A DNA stretch of 64,000 nucleotides from CAISIP01 sp965278985 (lineage in GTDB: Bacteria; Pseudomonadota; Gammaproteobacteria; Burkholderiales; Burkholderiaceae_C). Position numbers and translations under genes: made by a program. The stretch spans positions 4,154,001 through 4,218,000 of the forward strand of contig OZ257131.1 of the NCBI GenBank assembly GCA_965278985.1, given 5' to 3'. Under the pieces are notes generated by a model that worked only from the letters and a program-made list of their open reading frames with translations, was not told the origin of the DNA and ran no database searches. The number at the start of each line of letters is the position of its first letter. Position 1 is the first letter of the stretch. Below are positions 9,080 through 18,200 of this stretch, piece after piece.

Positions 9080-9862
9080 TCAATCGTGCAGCGACGACAG
9101 GAATTGCCTGAGTTCCGGCGTCTGCGGGTTGCCGAACAGCTCGGCCGGCGACCCCATCTCGTGCACCCGGCCCTGGTGCATGAACACCACGCGGTCACCC
9201 ACCTTGCGCGCGAAGGCCATCTCGTGCGTGACCATCAGCAGCGTCATGCCCTCGTCGGCCAGGCTCTCCACCACCCGGAGCACCTCGCCCACCAGCTCCG
9301 GGTCCAGCGCGGAGGTGATCTCGTCGCACAACAGCACCGCGGGCTCCATGGCCAACGCCCGCGCGATGGCCACGCGCTGCTGCTGGCCGCCAGAGAGCTG
9401 CTCGGGCATGGCGTCGAACTTCTCGGCCAGGCCCACGCGCAGCAACAGCTTGCGGGCGTGCTCGGCGGCGTCCACCTTGTCCTTGTGCTTCACCAGGGTC
9501 GGCGCCAGCATGATGTTGCGGCCCACCGAGAGGTGCGGGAACAGGTTGAAGCTCTGGAAGATCATGCCCACGCGCTGGCGCAGCTCGCGCATGGCCATGG
9601 CGCTGTTGTGGATCAGCGGCTTGCCGTCCACCGTGAGCGCGCCGTCCTGGAACACCTCCAGCCCGTTGATGCAGCGCAATAACGTGCTCTTGCCCGAGCC
9701 GCTCTTGCCGATGATGGCGATCACCTCGCCGCGCTGCACCTGCAGGTCGATGCCCTTGAGCACCTCGTTGCTGCCGTAGGACTTGCGCAGTGCCGTGACG
9801 TTGACGATGGGCGCGCCAACGGGCTTGGTGGCCGCGGGGGATGTTTCAGCGACGGTGGACAT
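9080..9862 (-). CDS. Polar amino-acid ABC transporter, ATP-binding subunit
   Basis: 260 residues with all nucleotide-binding motifs of a GlnQ/HisP-type ATPase: Walker A GKSGSGKST, signature LSGGQQQRVAIARA, Walker B VLLCDEITSALD and the switch histidine in LMVTHEMAFA. It drives uptake by the two permeases encoded just upstream. It is the last gene of the operon gntR - binding protein - permease - permease - ATPase and overlaps the preceding permease by 17 bases, which suggests translational coupling. Substrate unknown; family membership points to a polar amino acid. Confidence 0.95.
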   Translation of the reverse strand: MSTVAETSPAATKPVGAPIVNVTALRKSYGSNEVLKGIDLQVQRGEVIAIIGKSGSGKSTLLRCINGLEVFQDGALTVDGKPLIHNSAMAMRELRQRVGMIFQSFNLFPHLSVGRNIMLAPTLVKHKDKVDAAEHARKLLLRVGLAEKFDAMPEQLSGGQQQRVAIARALAMEPAVLLCDEITSALDPELVGEVLRVVESLADEGMTLLMVTHEMAFARKVGDRVVFMHQGRVHEMGSPAELFGNPQTPELRQFLSSLHD

Positions 9863-10499
9863 TGATTTTCCTCTCGAGGATCTTGGCGTAGAAGCTGATC
9901 GGGTAACACAGCGCGAAGTACATCAGCGCCACGCAGGCGAAGACGGTGAAGGGGGCGTAGGTGACGTTGGAGATCATGTTGCCGGCCCGCGTAAGCTCCA
10001 CGAAGCCCACCACCGAGGCCAGCGCCGTGCCCTTGATCACCTGCACCATGAAGCCCACCGTGGGCGGAATGGCTATGCGCATGGCCTGGGGCAGCACCAC
10101 GTAGCGCAACTGCTCGCCGAAGTTCAGCGCCAGGCTCTGCGACGCCTCCCACTGGCCCTTCGGCACGGCGGCCACACAGCCGCGCCAGATCTCGGTGAGG
10201 AAGGCGCTGGTGTAGAGCGTGAGCGCCAGCGTGACCGACACCCATACCGACACGCTGATGCCCAGCAGGCCCAGGCCGAAGTAGGACAGGAACAGCTGCA
10301 TCAGCAGCGGCGTGCCCTGGAACAGCTGCACGTAGCCGGCGATGATCCGCTCCGCGCCGCGCACCTTGGCCAGCCGCACCACCAGCAGCCCGGCACCCAC
10401 GATGCCGCCGCCGATGAAGGCGATCAGCGACAACACCACCGTCCAGCGCGCGGCCAGCAACAGGTTGCGGAAGATGTCCCAGAAAGTGAACTCGACCAT
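9846..10499 (-). CDS. Amino-acid ABC transporter permease (second)
   Basis: 217 residues, HisM/GlnP family. Several membrane helices (about residues 18-42, 55-80, 85-105, 180-205) and the cytoplasmic coupling loop EASQSLALNFGEQLRYVVLPQAMRI, shown here only as its ends EASQSLAL and VVLPQA, which docks onto the ATPase. It pairs with the permease encoded immediately upstream (gap 15 bases) to form a heterodimeric inner-membrane channel. ATG 10499 is preceded by a GGGAG site within 10 bases. Confidence 0.93.
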   Translation of the reverse strand: MVEFTFWDIFRNLLLAARWTVVLSLIAFIGGGIVGAGLLVVRLAKVRGAERIIAGYVQLFQGTPLLMQLFLSYFGLGLLGISVSVWVSVTLALTLYTSAFLTEIWRGCVAAVPKGQWEASQSLALNFGEQLRYVVLPQAMRIAIPPTVGFMVQVIKGTALASVVGFVELTRAGNMISNVTYAPFTVFACVALMYFALCYPISFYAKILERKINVHRR

Positions 10500-10514
10500 G
10501 ATGTGCTCCCAGGG

Positions 10515-11177
10515 TCAACGGCCGAAGAAGAAACGCGGCCCGGCCCAATTGAGCAGGTGGCGCATGCCGATGGACAGCAGCAGGTAGGTCAGCGTGGCCA
10601 CGATGTAGGCCTCGAAGGTGCGGAAGTTCGCGGCCTGGATCACGTTGGCCGAATAACTCAGCTCCTCGGTGGCGATCTGGCCGCAGACCGCCGAGCCCAG
10701 CATCACGATGATGATCTGGCTGACCATGGAGGGCCACACGCGCTGCAGCGAGGGCGGCAGCACCACATGGAAGAACACCTGCACGCGCGACAGCGCCAGG
10801 CTCTGCGCCGCCTCGATCTGCCCGCGTGGCGTGGCCTCCAGCCCGGCGCGGATGATCTCGGTGGAATAGGCGCCCAGGTTCAGCGTCATGGCGATCACCG
10901 AGGCCACCTCGGGACTGAGCTTCACACCCAGGGAGGGCAGGCCGAAGAAGATGAAGAACAGCTGCACGATGAAGGGCGTGTTGCGGATCAGCTCCACATA
11001 ACTGGCCACCACCGTGCGCAGGAGCAGCGGGCCGCTGGCGCGGGCCCAGGCGCAGAACACGCCCACCACCAGGCCGATCAGCATGGACACGGCTGTGAGG
11101 CCCAACGTCCAGGCCACGCCGCGCAGCAGGAAGGGCCATTGGGAGAGCACGGCGCCGAAATCGAGGGCGATGGTCAT
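10515..11177 (-). CDS. Amino-acid ABC transporter permease (first)
   Basis: 220 residues, HisM/GlnP family, with an N-terminal helix after FLLRGVAWTLGLT, further helices to about residue 215 and the coupling-loop pattern EAAQSLALS followed by VVLPPSLQRVWP. It forms an inner-membrane translocation pore with its downstream partner. The 163-base gap to the binding-protein gene upstream contains no other gene; a processing or attenuation site is possible there because binding proteins are usually made in excess, but none was clearly seen. Confidence 0.93.
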   Translation of the reverse strand: MTIALDFGAVLSQWPFLLRGVAWTLGLTAVSMLIGLVVGVFCAWARASGPLLLRTVVASYVELIRNTPFIVQLFFIFFGLPSLGVKLSPEVASVIAMTLNLGAYSTEIIRAGLEATPRGQIEAAQSLALSRVQVFFHVVLPPSLQRVWPSMVSQIIIVMLGSAVCGQIATEELSYSANVIQAANFRTFEAYIVATLTYLLLSIGMRHLLNWAGPRFFFGR

Positions 11178-11340
11178 GGTGGCGGTGCGCGTGGGGGCGC
11201 AAAGGCTGTGAGGGAGGAACGGCAGCAGGCTGCCGCCGCGGATAGGGCACCGGGGCTGCCGCGCTCATGCGGCGGGCCGGTGCACACACACTGCATCGCT
11301 GCGGCGCGGGGCGCAGAGGCCCGCGCTGTCTTTACAGCGA

Positions 11341-12132
11341 TCAGAGCGGCAGGTCGCCCGCCGGCTTGCCCAGCCACTGCTGCGACATCTTGTCGATGGT
11401 GCCGTCCTTCTTGGCGGCCAGGATGATCTCGTTGACCTTGGCGCGCAGCGCGTCCTCTCCCTTGGCCACGCCGATGAAGTTGGGGCTGTCCTTGATCAGC
11501 AGCTTGAACTCGGCGCCCAGTTGCGGGTTCTTCTGCGCCATCAGGCCGGCGTTGCTGACGCTGGTGGCGATCACCTGCGCCTGGCCTGCCACGTAGGCGG
11601 CCGTGGTGGAGGCCTGGTCTTCATACCGCTTGAACTGCATGGTGGCGGGGCCGACCTTCGCCAGCTCCTGCTCTTCCATCGCGCCCTTGGCCACGGCGAT
11701 GGTCTTGCCGCCCAGGTCCGCGAAGCTCTTGATGGACAGGCTCTTGGGGCCGTACACGGCCTGGAAGAACGGTGCGTAGGCGTGCGTGAAGTCGATCACC
11801 TTCTCGCGCTCGGGGTTCTTGCCCAGCGTGGAGATCACCAGGTGCACCTGCTTGGTCTGCACGTAGGGGATGCGGTTGCCGCTGATGACGGGCACGGCTT
11901 CGAGCTTCACGCCCATCTTGTCGGCGATGAGCTGCGCCATGGCCACGTCCATGCCCATGGGCTTGAGGTCCAGGCCGACGAAGCCGTAGGGCGGGTAGTC
12001 GGTGGGGATGCCGATCTTGATGGTCTTGGCCTTCATGATGTCGTCCAGCGCGGTCTGCGCCATGGCTCCGGTGGAGGCCAGCAGCGCGGTGGCCGTGGCT
12101 GCGAGGATGAAGGTACGTTTGCTGAGATTCAT
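11341..12132 (-). CDS. Periplasmic amino-acid-binding protein of ABC transporter
   Basis: 263 residues. Signal peptide with cleavage after GAMAQ near residue 26, then a type-II periplasmic binding fold of the SBP_bac_3 family (IKIGIPTDYPPYGFVG, PMGMDVAMAQLIADKMG, VHLVISTLGKNPEREKVIDFT). It captures the substrate and delivers it to the permease pair. The start codon overlaps the stop of the gntR gene in an ATGA, and AGGAGC lies 8 bases upstream of it, so the regulator and transporter are co-translated. Confidence 0.94.
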   Translation of the reverse strand: MNLSKRTFILAATATALLASTGAMAQTALDDIMKAKTIKIGIPTDYPPYGFVGLDLKPMGMDVAMAQLIADKMGVKLEAVPVISGNRIPYVQTKQVHLVISTLGKNPEREKVIDFTHAYAPFFQAVYGPKSLSIKSFADLGGKTIAVAKGAMEEQELAKVGPATMQFKRYEDQASTTAAYVAGQAQVIATSVSNAGLMAQKNPQLGAEFKLLIKDSPNFIGVAKGEDALRAKVNEIILAAKKDGTIDKMSQQWLGKPAGDLPL

Positions 12133-12944
12133 AACAAGGCTCCTAGGTAGGTGGAAGGCTCATCGGGTGAGGCAGGGGTGGAGAGGCCGCCGGCGCCTTT
12201 GGGGGCGGCCTTGCGGGGGGAGGGAACCAGGGGGCGCCGGGGCTTGGCGGCGGCTGACGCGGGAGGGGAGGACTTGGCCACGGGCGCCAGCGCATCGCGC
12301 AGCTGCGCCAGCGGATCGGCCTGCGCGGGCAGGCGCAGGTGGGCCTGCACCGTGCCGATGTGCTCGCCCATCAGCGCCTCGGCCTGCGCGATGTCGCCGC
12401 GCTCCAGCGCGGCGACGATGCGCACATGGTCTTCGCAGGACTGCGCGGCGTCGTGCGAGGACTGGTAGAGCATGGCGATCAGCGTGGTGCGCGCCGTGAA
12501 ATCGCGCAGCGTGTCGGCCAACAGGCCATTGCCCAGGCATTCGGCCAGGCACACATGGAAGTTACCCAGCAGGAAGCTGCGCGCGCCCACGTCGGTGCCG
12601 GCCACGGCCGCCTTCTCGCGCGCCAAGTGCGCCTTGAGGGCGGTGAGTGCCGGCTTGTCCAGTTTCTTCATGCCGCGGATCAGGCCCAGCTCGATGACCT
12701 GGCGCGCCTCGAAGGCCTCGCGCGCCTCCTCCTGCGAGGGCGCCACCACATACCAGCCCCGCCGCGCGCTCAGGGTGACGATGCCGCGCGCTGCCAGCCG
12801 GGTCAGCGCTTCGCGCACGAGGGTGCGGCTGCAGTCGAACACCATCGCCATCTGCTGCTCGCCCAGCCGCGTGCCGGGCGCGAGCTGCTGCGCCATCACC
12901 GCCTCGACGATGCGTTCGCTGATCTGGGTGGAGGAAATCGCCAT
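12129..12944 (-). CDS. GntR-family (FCD subfamily) transcriptional regulator
   Basis: 271 residues. An N-terminal winged helix-turn-helix (about 1-75: ISERIVEAVMAQQLAPGTRL, FDCSRTLVREALTRLAARG) is followed by an all-helical FCD ligand domain (about 80-220) with its usual metal-site histidines. The last 50 residues are a low-complexity Pro/Ala/Ser/Lys tail. First gene of the amino-acid importer operon, so it is probably the local regulator responding to the imported substrate or a product of it. A palindrome at 12973-12984, just upstream, is a candidate operator. Confidence 0.92.
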   Translation of the reverse strand: MAISSTQISERIVEAVMAQQLAPGTRLGEQQMAMVFDCSRTLVREALTRLAARGIVTLSARRGWYVVAPSQEEAREAFEARQVIELGLIRGMKKLDKPALTALKAHLAREKAAVAGTDVGARSFLLGNFHVCLAECLGNGLLADTLRDFTARTTLIAMLYQSSHDAAQSCEDHVRIVAALERGDIAQAEALMGEHIGTVQAHLRLPAQADPLAQLRDALAPVAKSSPPASAAAKPRRPLVPSPRKAAPKGAGGLSTPASPDEPSTYLGALL

Positions 12945-12972
12945 GCCGGCATATCAGCAGGAAGCGTGCCTG

Positions 12973-12984
12973 CTTGTATGCAAG
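12973..12984. promoter_or_regulatory. Candidate GntR/FCD operator palindrome
   Basis: CTTGTATGCAAG is a near-perfect palindrome 29 bases upstream of the gntR start. FCD-type regulators often bind short TTGT..ACAA palindromes, so autoregulation of the gntR-transporter operon is a reasonable inference from position and symmetry alone. Confidence 0.4.
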
Positions 12985-13118
12985 AAAAGTGCACAGCTTT
13001 GGTTCTCAACGCGGGCGTCCTGCCGCCCGCCGGTGCCCGGTAAGAACATCCTGGGGCGCCGTGGACGATGCTGGTGCCGGGAGGATTCGCGGATACCAAG
13101 GCTTGGGAGCGGGGCAAG

Positions 13119-13144
13119 TTGATGCAAAATTGGTGATTTGATGC
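13119..13144. promoter_or_regulatory. Candidate promoter/operator of the vapBC pair
   Basis: The heptamer TTGATGC occurs twice (13119-13125 and 13138-13144) in an AT-richer patch directly before the antitoxin start at 13157. The first copy could also serve as a -35 element. Toxin-antitoxin operons are normally autorepressed at repeats in this position; this is inference from placement. Confidence 0.35.
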
Positions 13145-13156
13145 TAGTCTTGCGGC

Positions 13157-13396
13157 ATGCGCACCACATTGGCCATTGACGACGACGTCTTCGCTTTCGC
13201 CCGCGCCCACGCCGAACGAGAGCGCATCTCACTAGGGGAGGCCGTTTCACGCCTGGCGCGAGACGGCATTCAAGCGCGCAACGCACCCATGGCAAAGATG
13301 GCACCTGTGAAAAGCAAGTTCTCGCTGCTGCCGGTCCGCGATGAATCGATCACCACCGAACATGTGCGTGACCTGATGGATCAGGAAGGCATCTGA
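13157..13396 (+). CDS. VapB-like antitoxin (ribbon-helix-helix type)
   Basis: 79 residues. The N-terminus MRTTLAIDDDVFAFARAHA followed by ISLGEAVSRLARDG has the strand-helix-helix pattern of ribbon-helix-helix DNA-binding antitoxins; the C-terminal half (FSLLPVRDESITTEHVRDL) would wrap the toxin. The toxin gene starts two bases after its stop codon, so the two form one operon. The antitoxin should neutralise the PIN-domain ribonuclease and repress its own promoter. The assignment rests on size, fold pattern and neighbour. Confidence 0.8.
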   Translation: MRTTLAIDDDVFAFARAHAERERISLGEAVSRLARDGIQARNAPMAKMAPVKSKFSLLPVRDESITTEHVRDLMDQEGI

Positions 13397-13398
13397 GC

Positions 13399-13830
13399 TT
13401 GCGCTACCTGCTGGACGTCAATGTCTGGGTGGCCTTGGTGGACGAGGCGCACGCGCACCATGCACAGGCCCTGGCCTTCATGCAACGCCGCAAGCTCCAG
13501 ATCGCCACCTGTCCCCTGGTAGAAAACGGCGTGATCCGCGTGCTGAACCTGCCCGGCTACAGCCGGTACGGACCTGTGGGCTTCGACAAGGTACGCTCCA
13601 AGCTGCGGGACATCTGCGCGGACATGGACCATGCCTTCTGGCCAGACGATGTCTCTCTGCGCACCGAGGGCACCATCAACTGGTCCCGCGTGCTGGGCCA
13701 CAACCAGATCACCGATGTGTATCTGCTGGCGCTGGCCGTGACGCATAAGGGTGCCCTTGCGACGCTGGACCACCGCGTGGCGCTCAGCACTGTCGAAGGC
13801 GCCCGGGCGGAGCATTTGCTGCTGTTGTGA
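13399..13830 (+). CDS. vapC: PIN-domain ribonuclease toxin, VapC-like
   Basis: 143 residues with the acidic active-site pattern of PIN domains: Asp6 in YLLDVNVWVALVD, a glutamate in CPLVENGVIRVL and an aspartate in HNQITDVYLLALA, followed by GALATLDHRV near the end. VapC toxins cleave structured RNA such as tRNA in a metal-dependent way. It starts with TTG at 13399, two bases after the antitoxin stop. The 3' end converges on the cytochrome operon with only 24 bases between stop codons. Confidence 0.85.
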   Translation: MRYLLDVNVWVALVDEAHAHHAQALAFMQRRKLQIATCPLVENGVIRVLNLPGYSRYGPVGFDKVRSKLRDICADMDHAFWPDDVSLRTEGTINWSRVLGHNQITDVYLLALAVTHKGALATLDHRVALSTVEGARAEHLLLL

Positions 13831-13854
13831 TCCGGGCCTGCGCGCCCGTCCCCT

Positions 13855-15204
13855 CTATTTGGCAGCCACCAAGGCCCGGAACGCCCTCAGCCGTGCCTGG
13901 AAATCGCGCACGTCGTAGGCCTCGTCCTTGACCAGCCCGGCCCGCACCTGGGCCAGGCCCTGGTTCAGTTTGGCCGCCGAGGGGAGCTCCCCCAGCCGGT
14001 GCAGGGTGTTGACCACGCTGCCCAGCGCCATCGCCGCCTGCTCGGCGCCCGCGTAGTCGGCGTACCCGCCTTGCAGTCCATCGTCCACCAGCGCCAGCGC
14101 CATGCCGCGCAGGTTGTCGTTGGTGACGCCGCGTTGCGCTATCGCGCGGGCGGCCTCGTCGGCGGCGGCCTTCACGGCGCGGGCGCGGGCGGGCACGTCG
14201 CCGTTGCCGGCCACGGCCGCATTGAGCTGGGCCACGGCCCGCACGAAGGCCTCGCCGCGCGGCGGGTCCACCTGCAGCAGCACCAGGCGCAGCATCAGCA
14301 TGCTGGAGTTGTTGAGGCGCACCAGCCCCGGGGCGATGGCCTTGCCGAAGGGGGTCACGGGCTTCCAGCGCGTGTCGGCCATGGGGTGGTGGCAGGCGTG
14401 GCAGTCGAACAGCACCAGCTCGGGGAACAGGCCGTCGCGCCCGCGCTGCGGGTCCAGCAGCATGTCCATCTGCGTCGCCACGGCGATGGCCTGGCCGATG
14501 GCCCAGATCTTCACGCCGTCGATGCGGCCCTTGCGCTGCAGGTAGTCCGCGTCCACCGTGAAATGCGCGGGCTGCAGGTTGGTGAAGGTCTCCATCTCGA
14601 AGCTCATGCGCGGATGGCCGGCCGCCATGATGCGGTGGGTCACGAATTTTTCCGAGGCGCCGAAGTGGCAGGACAGGCACAGCTTGGCGCGGGCCAGCGG
14701 CTGGTCCGCGGGGTACAGCCCGTTGGCGATGTTGTCGGCGTGCGTGGCGCCCGGCGCCGTGTGGCTGCTGAGCCAGCGCTGGGCCGGACCGTGGCAGCCT
14801 TCGCAGGAAATGCCGTCCCGCACGGAATGCGGCGCGGCCGGGGCCGGCGCGGGCGGCGACGAGGGGCTGTGGGCATGGCAGTCCACGCAGATCTTGGACT
14901 GGTGCGCGGGCTGCGGCAGGCCCAGGTTGGCGGCGATGCGGCGGGACTTTTCGTTGAGCAGCAGGTTGTAGGCGCGCGCATGCTTGTCCAGGCGGGACCA
15001 CACCACGTATTCGTTCTGGTTGACCGACGAGCCTTCCCAGCGGTCGATGGAGCCGTGGCACAGCGAGCTGGCGCAGTTCACGACGCCGACCGTGCGGTCG
15101 CGCGACTGGTCGGGCAGCGGCTGCGCAAAGGCGTCGCTGAACCACAGCAACAACAACAGCCAGAACAGGCCCATCAGCAGGCCTTGGAGGTGGGCTCTGT
15201 TCAT
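13855..15204 (-). CDS. Secreted pentahaem c-type cytochrome
   Basis: 449 residues, last gene of the cytochrome operon. A signal peptide (LLMGLFWLLLLLWFSDAFAQ, cleavage after FAQ) precedes a multihaem region over about residues 45-215. Haem-binding motifs: one unusual CX4CH (CASSLCH) and four CXXCH (CVDCH, CEGCH, CLSCH, CHACH). The rest (about 230-449) is helical and has no haem motif. Start ATG 15204 overlaps the stop of the preceding gene in an ATGA. It probably works in the periplasm or outside the cell with the other cytochromes of the operon. No close family member with known function was recognised. Confidence 0.85.
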   Translation of the reverse strand: MNRAHLQGLLMGLFWLLLLLWFSDAFAQPLPDQSRDRTVGVVNCASSLCHGSIDRWEGSSVNQNEYVVWSRLDKHARAYNLLLNEKSRRIAANLGLPQPAHQSKICVDCHAHSPSSPPAPAPAAPHSVRDGISCEGCHGPAQRWLSSHTAPGATHADNIANGLYPADQPLARAKLCLSCHFGASEKFVTHRIMAAGHPRMSFEMETFTNLQPAHFTVDADYLQRKGRIDGVKIWAIGQAIAVATQMDMLLDPQRGRDGLFPELVLFDCHACHHPMADTRWKPVTPFGKAIAPGLVRLNNSSMLMLRLVLLQVDPPRGEAFVRAVAQLNAAVAGNGDVPARARAVKAAADEAARAIAQRGVTNDNLRGMALALVDDGLQGGYADYAGAEQAAMALGSVVNTLHRLGELPSAAKLNQGLAQVRAGLVKDEAYDVRDFQARLRAFRALVAAK

Positions 15205-18200
15205 CGGCGGCCTCCGGAAGTGGGAACGAGTGGCGTATGCATCACCGGCGCCGTGCGCGCGGGCTCGGCGGCGTTGGCACCCGAGGCTGCGCGCCACGGC
15301 GCGGGCGTGCCCACGTCGGCGTAGGACGTGCCCGGGGTGTCCGTCACGGTCCACACCGTGCCGTCCGCGCGCTGGTACATCCTGCGCATCTCGGCCTCGT
15401 TGAAGGGCCGCGCGCCGATGCGGCCGAACACCGCAATTTGGCCGCCGGTCTCGTCCACGGCGCGGTCCCGGTCCAGGCCTTTGGACAGTGCCAACGCGGG
15501 TGAGCTGGTGCCGCGCCAGGCAATCACCTGCGGGCGCGGCTCGGGCGAGAAGCCGTAGAACTTCGGCTGGGTGTCGGGTGCGGTGAGCTGCAGCACCTTG
15601 AGGCCGTTCACGCCATCGGCCACGTAGGCGAAAAGCGAGGCATTCGTGGAGCCCACCACCACATCCTGGGTGTCGGACAGGGTGGTCTGCGGCGTGTCGC
15701 CCTGCTGCACGCGCTGCTGGATGCGTGGCTGAGTGGGCCGCTGCACGTCCACCACCACCAGGCCCTCGGCACCGGCAGCCACATAGGCATAGGTGCGCGC
15801 CACGTACACCTTGCGCGCATCGGCCAGTACCACCGTGGCCGAGGGCACGTGGACGGGCTGCCGCGGCGAGGTCACATCCAGCACCTCCAGCCCACGCGCG
15901 GTGGTGACCCACAGATAGCGGAACTGCAGCGCACTGGCGCGGGCGTCCTGCAGCGGCACGCTGGCGACCCAGCGCGGCTTCAGGGGGTCGTCCACATCCA
16001 CCACCACCAGCGCACGTGGCGTACTGATGTACAGGTAGTGCCCGCCCACCGTGATGTGCCGCGCGCCATCGAGCACGCCGCGCTGCGCGCCTTCGCCGTT
16101 CCAGGTGGCGGCGCGCTGCAGGAAGTTGTTGCGCGGCTCACCATCGGCCAGCGTGTCCACGTTGACCACGATGAGCCCTTCCTTGCGGTCGCTCACGAAG
16201 GCGTAGTGGTAGATGGGGTGGAATGCCTGCTCCTGGTTGGTCACGCGCATCAGGTCGCCGGTGTTGCGCTGGGGCGCGATGGGCTGGTTGGTGGGCAGCG
16301 CGACGCAGCTCGCGTCGGTCGACCGAACTCGCGTGTCCTGCCCCAGCGGCGAGAAGGGCGCGCTGATGATGCGTTGCGACACGCCCTTGTTGGCGATGCT
16401 GGCCACGTCGTAGACCCGTAGGCCTCCCGCTCCCTCGGCCACGAACAGGTATTCGCCGCGCAGCTGCAGGCACTGCGCCGCGCCGCGCGTGGCGTGGTCG
16501 AAGGTGGTCTGCAGCTGCTTGCCGGCCTGCTGGTGGTTGCTGTACCAGTCCGGGTAGGCATAACGCTGCAGGTAGCTGCCAATCACGGCCTGCGGCTCGT
16601 CCCATTCCGTGACCTGCACGGCCTGGATGTGCCGCTCGGCGCCCACCCAGGCGTTGAAGCCCACGAAGTTGACAAAATTCGTGCCCTGCAGCAGCAGCTG
16701 CGCCATGATGGCGTTGTTGTCGTTGTCGCGGTTCACGTGGCAGTCCGAGCAGGTCTTGGTCTCGGTCTTGCGCTCGGTGTGCGGGTAGTGCGGCGCGAAG
16801 GCCTGCGACGAGAAGCCGCTGGCGGCGATGGGCGGCTGCTGGATGTAGATGCGCTCGCGGTTGGCGTTGGTGGAGGACAGCACCAGCGCGGAGCTGGATC
16901 GCACGGGTGTGATCTTCGCCCCCTTCACCGGCCCGCTGCGCCCCAGCTGGAACATGTCCTCGCGCACCACCTGGGGGTTGTAGGTGGCGTAGTTGCGGGT
17001 CTCGCCGCCCTCGTAGTGCTTGCGCTCGGTCTTGGCGTTGGCCTGGATGGGCAGGTGGCAGCCGGCGCAGCTGGTGGTCCACGACAGGTGGCAGGAATGG
17101 CAGCTCATGCTGTCGTCGTCGTGGGCATAGCCCTTGCCATCGCCCTTGCCATCCGCGGCGCCCGGGATCAGCCCCCACTGCCCGTTCTGCCCCGCCTCGC
17201 CCGCGCGCATCAGCTTGGCGCGCGCGGCCTTCTCGTTGTAGCGTGGGTTGCCGGGGGTGACGGAGTCCTTGACCAGCGACATCTCCCATTCCAGCTTCGG
17301 GTCCACGGCCGAGCGCTGGAAGAGCTTGCCCTCGCGCCATTCGAAGCGCTTGCGCCCGTCCTGCGTGCGCAGCAGCTGCATGTCCATGCCGCCCGGCTTC
17401 GCCGCCGGGCCGGAGGTGAAGAGGCTCGGGTATTTCTTGGCCGTGCCGTGGCAGTCCTTGCAGTCGACCTCGATGGCAGCCGCCACCTCGCCGTAGATGT
17501 GGCCATTGCCGTGCGCATCCTGCGCAAAGTGGCAGTCCACGCACTGCATGCCCACGTCCATGTGCACGGAGGCCAGGTGCACGGCCTTCTTGAACTTCTG
17601 CGGGTCATCGTCGGCCACGGCGTGGTTGTCCTTGTCCACCAGCGTGCCCTTGCGGTCGCGCTTGAAGATGGCGCGGAAGTTCCAGCCGTGTCCGTGGTAG
17701 TCGGCGAACTGCGTGTCCTTGAGCTGCGGGTTTAACTCGGACACCTTCTTCGAGAACTCCGGATCGCCCCACAGGCCCCGCGTGGCTGCCTCCTCCGGGT
17801 TGCGGTCCAGGATGCGCCGCGCTTCGTCGGCCGTGGGGTACTTCTGTTGCTTCGGCCACATGAAGGGCGCGTCGGCCTCGTAGTCCCACATGGTCGTGCC
17901 GTAGAAGGAGTTCACGAAGATGTTGGGCTGGTGCATGTGGCAGACCATGCACTGCGAGGACGGGATGGCCCGCGTGAACTGGTGCGAGATCGGGTGGCCC
18001 GGGTCGCCCTTGGGAATGCTGATGTCGCTGGTCGCCGTCTTGCCCTCGTGGCCGAAGACCGCGTAGGGCCCGGAGTGCTCGGGGTCGCGGTCGTTGGCGT
18101 ACGGCGTGTGGCAGGCCGTGCAGCCCGAGGAGCGGTAGTCGCCCGGCTGCTCGTTGGTACCCAGGAACCACAGGTGCGGGTCGTTGAGCCGCGTCTTGGT

